A stretch of DNA of 64,000 nucleotides, taken from positions 120,080,609 to 120,144,608 of the forward strand of contig CM067360.1 of assembly GCA_034401795.1 (NCBI GenBank), written 5' to 3'. The notes beneath the pieces are model-generated. The model was not told the DNA's origin and searched no databases. It saw nothing but the letters and a program-made list of their open reading frames with translations. The DNA is from Chaetoderma sp. LZ-2023a. Lineage: Eukaryota > Mollusca > Caudofoveata > Chaetodermatida > Chaetodermatidae. The position numbers and the translations under genes were made by a program. Positions 61,411 through 64,000 of the stretch are shown here, one piece after another. Each line of letters starts with the position of its first letter. Position 1 is the stretch's first letter.

Positions 61411-62339
61411 AGTTAGCAAAGGATAGCGAGAGGAACGGTGTGGAGAGCAGTATAGCCACTGCTTTATTGAGAAGATGCGCAAATCGCATTAACAGTCGGC
61501 GTCTTAGTCTAGCGAAAAGCCATGCACTTCAAAATGCGCGTGTACAATTGGTCCTTAGTTGCGTATTTAACATGACGCAGCATCCTGTCATCCTCTAAAC
61601 GTACACATTATATCAGTCTCGTATCTCTACAAATGCAGATGATTGGAAGGGCTCCGCAAAGAGAAAAGACGGAGTACTGTAAGGTCCGATATACAGATCT
61701 CATCCATCATTTTCAAGAATCCTCCCCATTCTATATGGTACAATGCCAATTTTCACAGTCGAACCATTATAGCAAATCAACACTCGCCAATAACTGCCTG
61801 GCTGAGTTTCTATTTTACTTACATATTGGATAGCTATAGATTGTATTGAGTTTCCTCGGGATGGGATTTTTATCATCCGTACGCATTTAGCCTGACATCC
61901 CAGACAGTAAAATATTCATTAAATTGATACAATATTCACTTCTGAGAATAGCTTTCCTGTAAGTTCATTGCACAATTATCTTTTTGTGAATATATGTATA
62001 TAACGACATTACAAATAGCCGTTTCGAGGAAAGAATAAGTTATCAAGTTCAGTTGTTGTGATGTCTTATGGAAGACAAACGTTATTACGCTAAATGTATC
62101 CACACAATGCCTGGGAAATGGTTTTTACTCTGAGTGAAAGGAAACACTATGTTTCTGTATGAATTCTTGTATGTAGATTCTTAGCATGTAACATCTATGT
62201 TTGGTAATTCCATTGATTAGTTTACTGTCAATGTGAAGTATGGGAATTTCTTAACAAACATGTACAAGTAATGGCAAACATTGTTCAAGGGCATTGCAGG
62301 GAAGATTGTCAAATGAAAATCTCTAATATTAACAAGGTA
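61411..62339. other. Unassigned
   Basis: No gene recognised. 61885-61955 resembles 57670-57740. Confidence 0.4.
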
Positions 62340-64000
62340 CAGTTAGAAATTCGATTTGAATTAATCCATGTGTGTGAACATCCATTCAGGCTTTGAACCC
62401 TGCATTCACAGAATATGAATTCCAAAGTAAATGTACAGGTCAGCTGTGGAATATTTTGAAACTAATGTGGCAGGAATCTCTTGCTAACATAGGGAGAAAC
62501 ATATTTTTGTCAAATTGGCTTCAAGATAATCATTATAAGTATAGTTATAAAATGTTAAAGGACTGTGTTTTTGTGGACATTCGTGTTCAAATTAGTGTTA
62601 AATTAGATTCAAAATATTCAACATCATCCCTGTGTAGTTACCTCGCAATGGAGGACTCCCGTTTTAGCAATGTCCCGTCAATCTCTAACTAAGCTCCACC
62701 CACGCTTCACCAATGTTGGGATCAATCGAACGACGCTGAGCGGCCTGACTAAAAATTTTGAGAAAGTTTTACAGGTAAGCTGTTGAATATTGTAAAACTA
62801 ATTTGACTGGGTGTTGTTGCTGCATAGTTTAGCAGCAGCGCCTCGTCAATACCGTTTTTATTAAATAGTAAACACTTGGTACAACAACACTTAGTCCACC
62901 ATCAATTAAGCGTCCATGACGAACTCATCTACGTCATGCATGACATAATTGGCTATGGCATCATCCTTCACGGCACGTAGTTGATTATGAGGGCATATGA
63001 TTGCGCGATAACGTTGAAAGGTTCATTAAGTTTATGCGAACACAGATTACACATTTCAAATCGATTCGATACAAGTACAAGGAATGGAGTGGGTTGGGCT
63101 TAGCAAAAAAGGGAGGGTTATAACTCGAAATGCACCCATTCGCGTCACACAGAAAATCGTGATTACTGAAACCCTACATCTTCACCAGAAAATCAATAAA
63201 ATGAACGTTTACCGAGACATGTTTTTCTTTACATGTGACAAGGAAGAGCGTGTGGTATGAATCTATTTGAAATCTAATTCAGCATTTGTGTGCTCGTCTC
63301 CGTGTGCCTCAGTCTCAGGTCAGTGTTCAGCTGCCTTAAAGTCAGTGTAGCGAGTGGACAGCTCAACCTCAACCGATTCAAGTACGCAGTTCTCAAATCT
63401 CAAAGTCAATCCAATCATACTCAGTCAATGTGTCTTATCCTGAAACTAATATGTCTGGAAACAGTAAACTGTTTGCATGCGCCAAGTAACATTAAAAATT
63501 GTGAACGAATCGTGTGTATTTGGTTCAGGCTGTGGATTAATCATTTGTACTCTGTATTCCATCTATCTCAATTTCAAGGTAATTATACAGGTAAACTGCT
63601 GAATTCCTAAAAATTATTTGATAGGACCATGTTGCTACAGCAGCTACTCCCAGTCAAATTGGCTTCCAGATACTCAACATAATAGCACTTGTATTTTAAT
63701 TGAGTGTTCGTATTTGGTGTTTCGGGTTCAAATGGTTAAAACGGGTTGGTGAGCGCACAGTCTCAGCATCAGAATTTGTAGAATGTATGTTCGTGTTTTT
63801 CCCCAATGACGCATATGCTTGCGGGAGTGTGATGTAAAGTAAGTGTATACTGACGTTTCTCCTTATATATACTTTTTCTCATTGGGTTTTCCTAATTGGG
63901 TTTGACTTATTGTACGTACCTCCGCTAATATGAGACAATGTATGTTAACATTGGTAATGGTTTATCAGAGAAATGCAGACCAAGGCACATATACATAGAC
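62340..64000 (+). repeat. LR segment R-d, copy at the window end
   Basis: 63130-63690 aligns with 27985-28560 and 46410-46830. 63700-64000 aligns with 46840-47260. Foldback motifs at 62440-62530, 62773-62865 and 63597-63682. It runs off the window. Non-coding. Confidence 0.7.

Overview
This window looks like nuclear DNA of an animal, most likely a marine invertebrate. The support is indirect. It holds metazoan-type retroelements (an I-type LINE with APE endonuclease and RNase H, a Penelope-like element with a C-terminal GIY-YIG nuclease), DD34E Tc1 transposons, very long simple-sequence arrays, and no prokaryotic gene order or ribosome-binding sites. I recognise no host protein-coding exon and no tRNA or rRNA. 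The species cannot be fixed from the sequence.

Layout. 1-7960 is the first copy of a long, old, mostly non-coding repeat (called LR here), interrupted by two dead non-LTR retrotransposon fragments (1635-3315 and 3325-4185, both minus strand). 8304-12189 is a nearly complete but inactivated LINE on the plus strand, bounded by a perfect 12-bp target duplication. 12.2-19.9 kb has small foldback elements, an hAT-type MITE with its 8-bp target duplication (17221-17495), a SINE-like dimer and a (TA)n tract. 19.9-24.2 kb is tetranucleotide satellite surrounding a Penelope-like element on the minus strand (about 20787-23735), the best preserved mobile gene set here. 24.3-25.7 kb is more simple repeat, including a long (GGGT)n tract. 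25.7-49 kb is a patchwork of diverged LR copies, LINE fragments and foldback elements. 49.0-49.9 kb is a strange G-poor degenerate array. 49961-51322 and 55173-56641 are two Tc1-family elements in head-to-head orientation, flanking an inverted LR copy. 57-64 kb is again LR copies plus one more LINE remnant.

Most interesting point. In the Penelope-like element an SGNH/GDSL-hydrolase-like ORF overlaps the reverse transcriptase-endonuclease ORF. The overlap has the classical -1 frameshift heptamer TTTAAAC, phased exactly as X XXY YYZ and placed directly before the upstream stop codon. The downstream ORF has no ATG until residue 164, inside its conserved N-terminal region. Together these suggest an SGNH-RT-GIY-YIG polyprotein made by programmed frameshifting.

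How the parts relate. The only products that could still be made are the Penelope proteins and one Tc1 transposase (50040-51062). The second Tc1 has recognisable termini at both ends but one stop codon, whereas the copy with an open transposase gene has no recognisable 3' terminus. The rest is a fossil record. LR copies at 1-7.9, 40.4-47.3, 52.1-54.7 (inverted), 57.9-61.4, 28.0-30.0 and 62.3-64.0 kb are collinear and share an embedded LINE, so that LINE is older than the duplications. All comparisons were made by eye; identities and boundaries are approximate.
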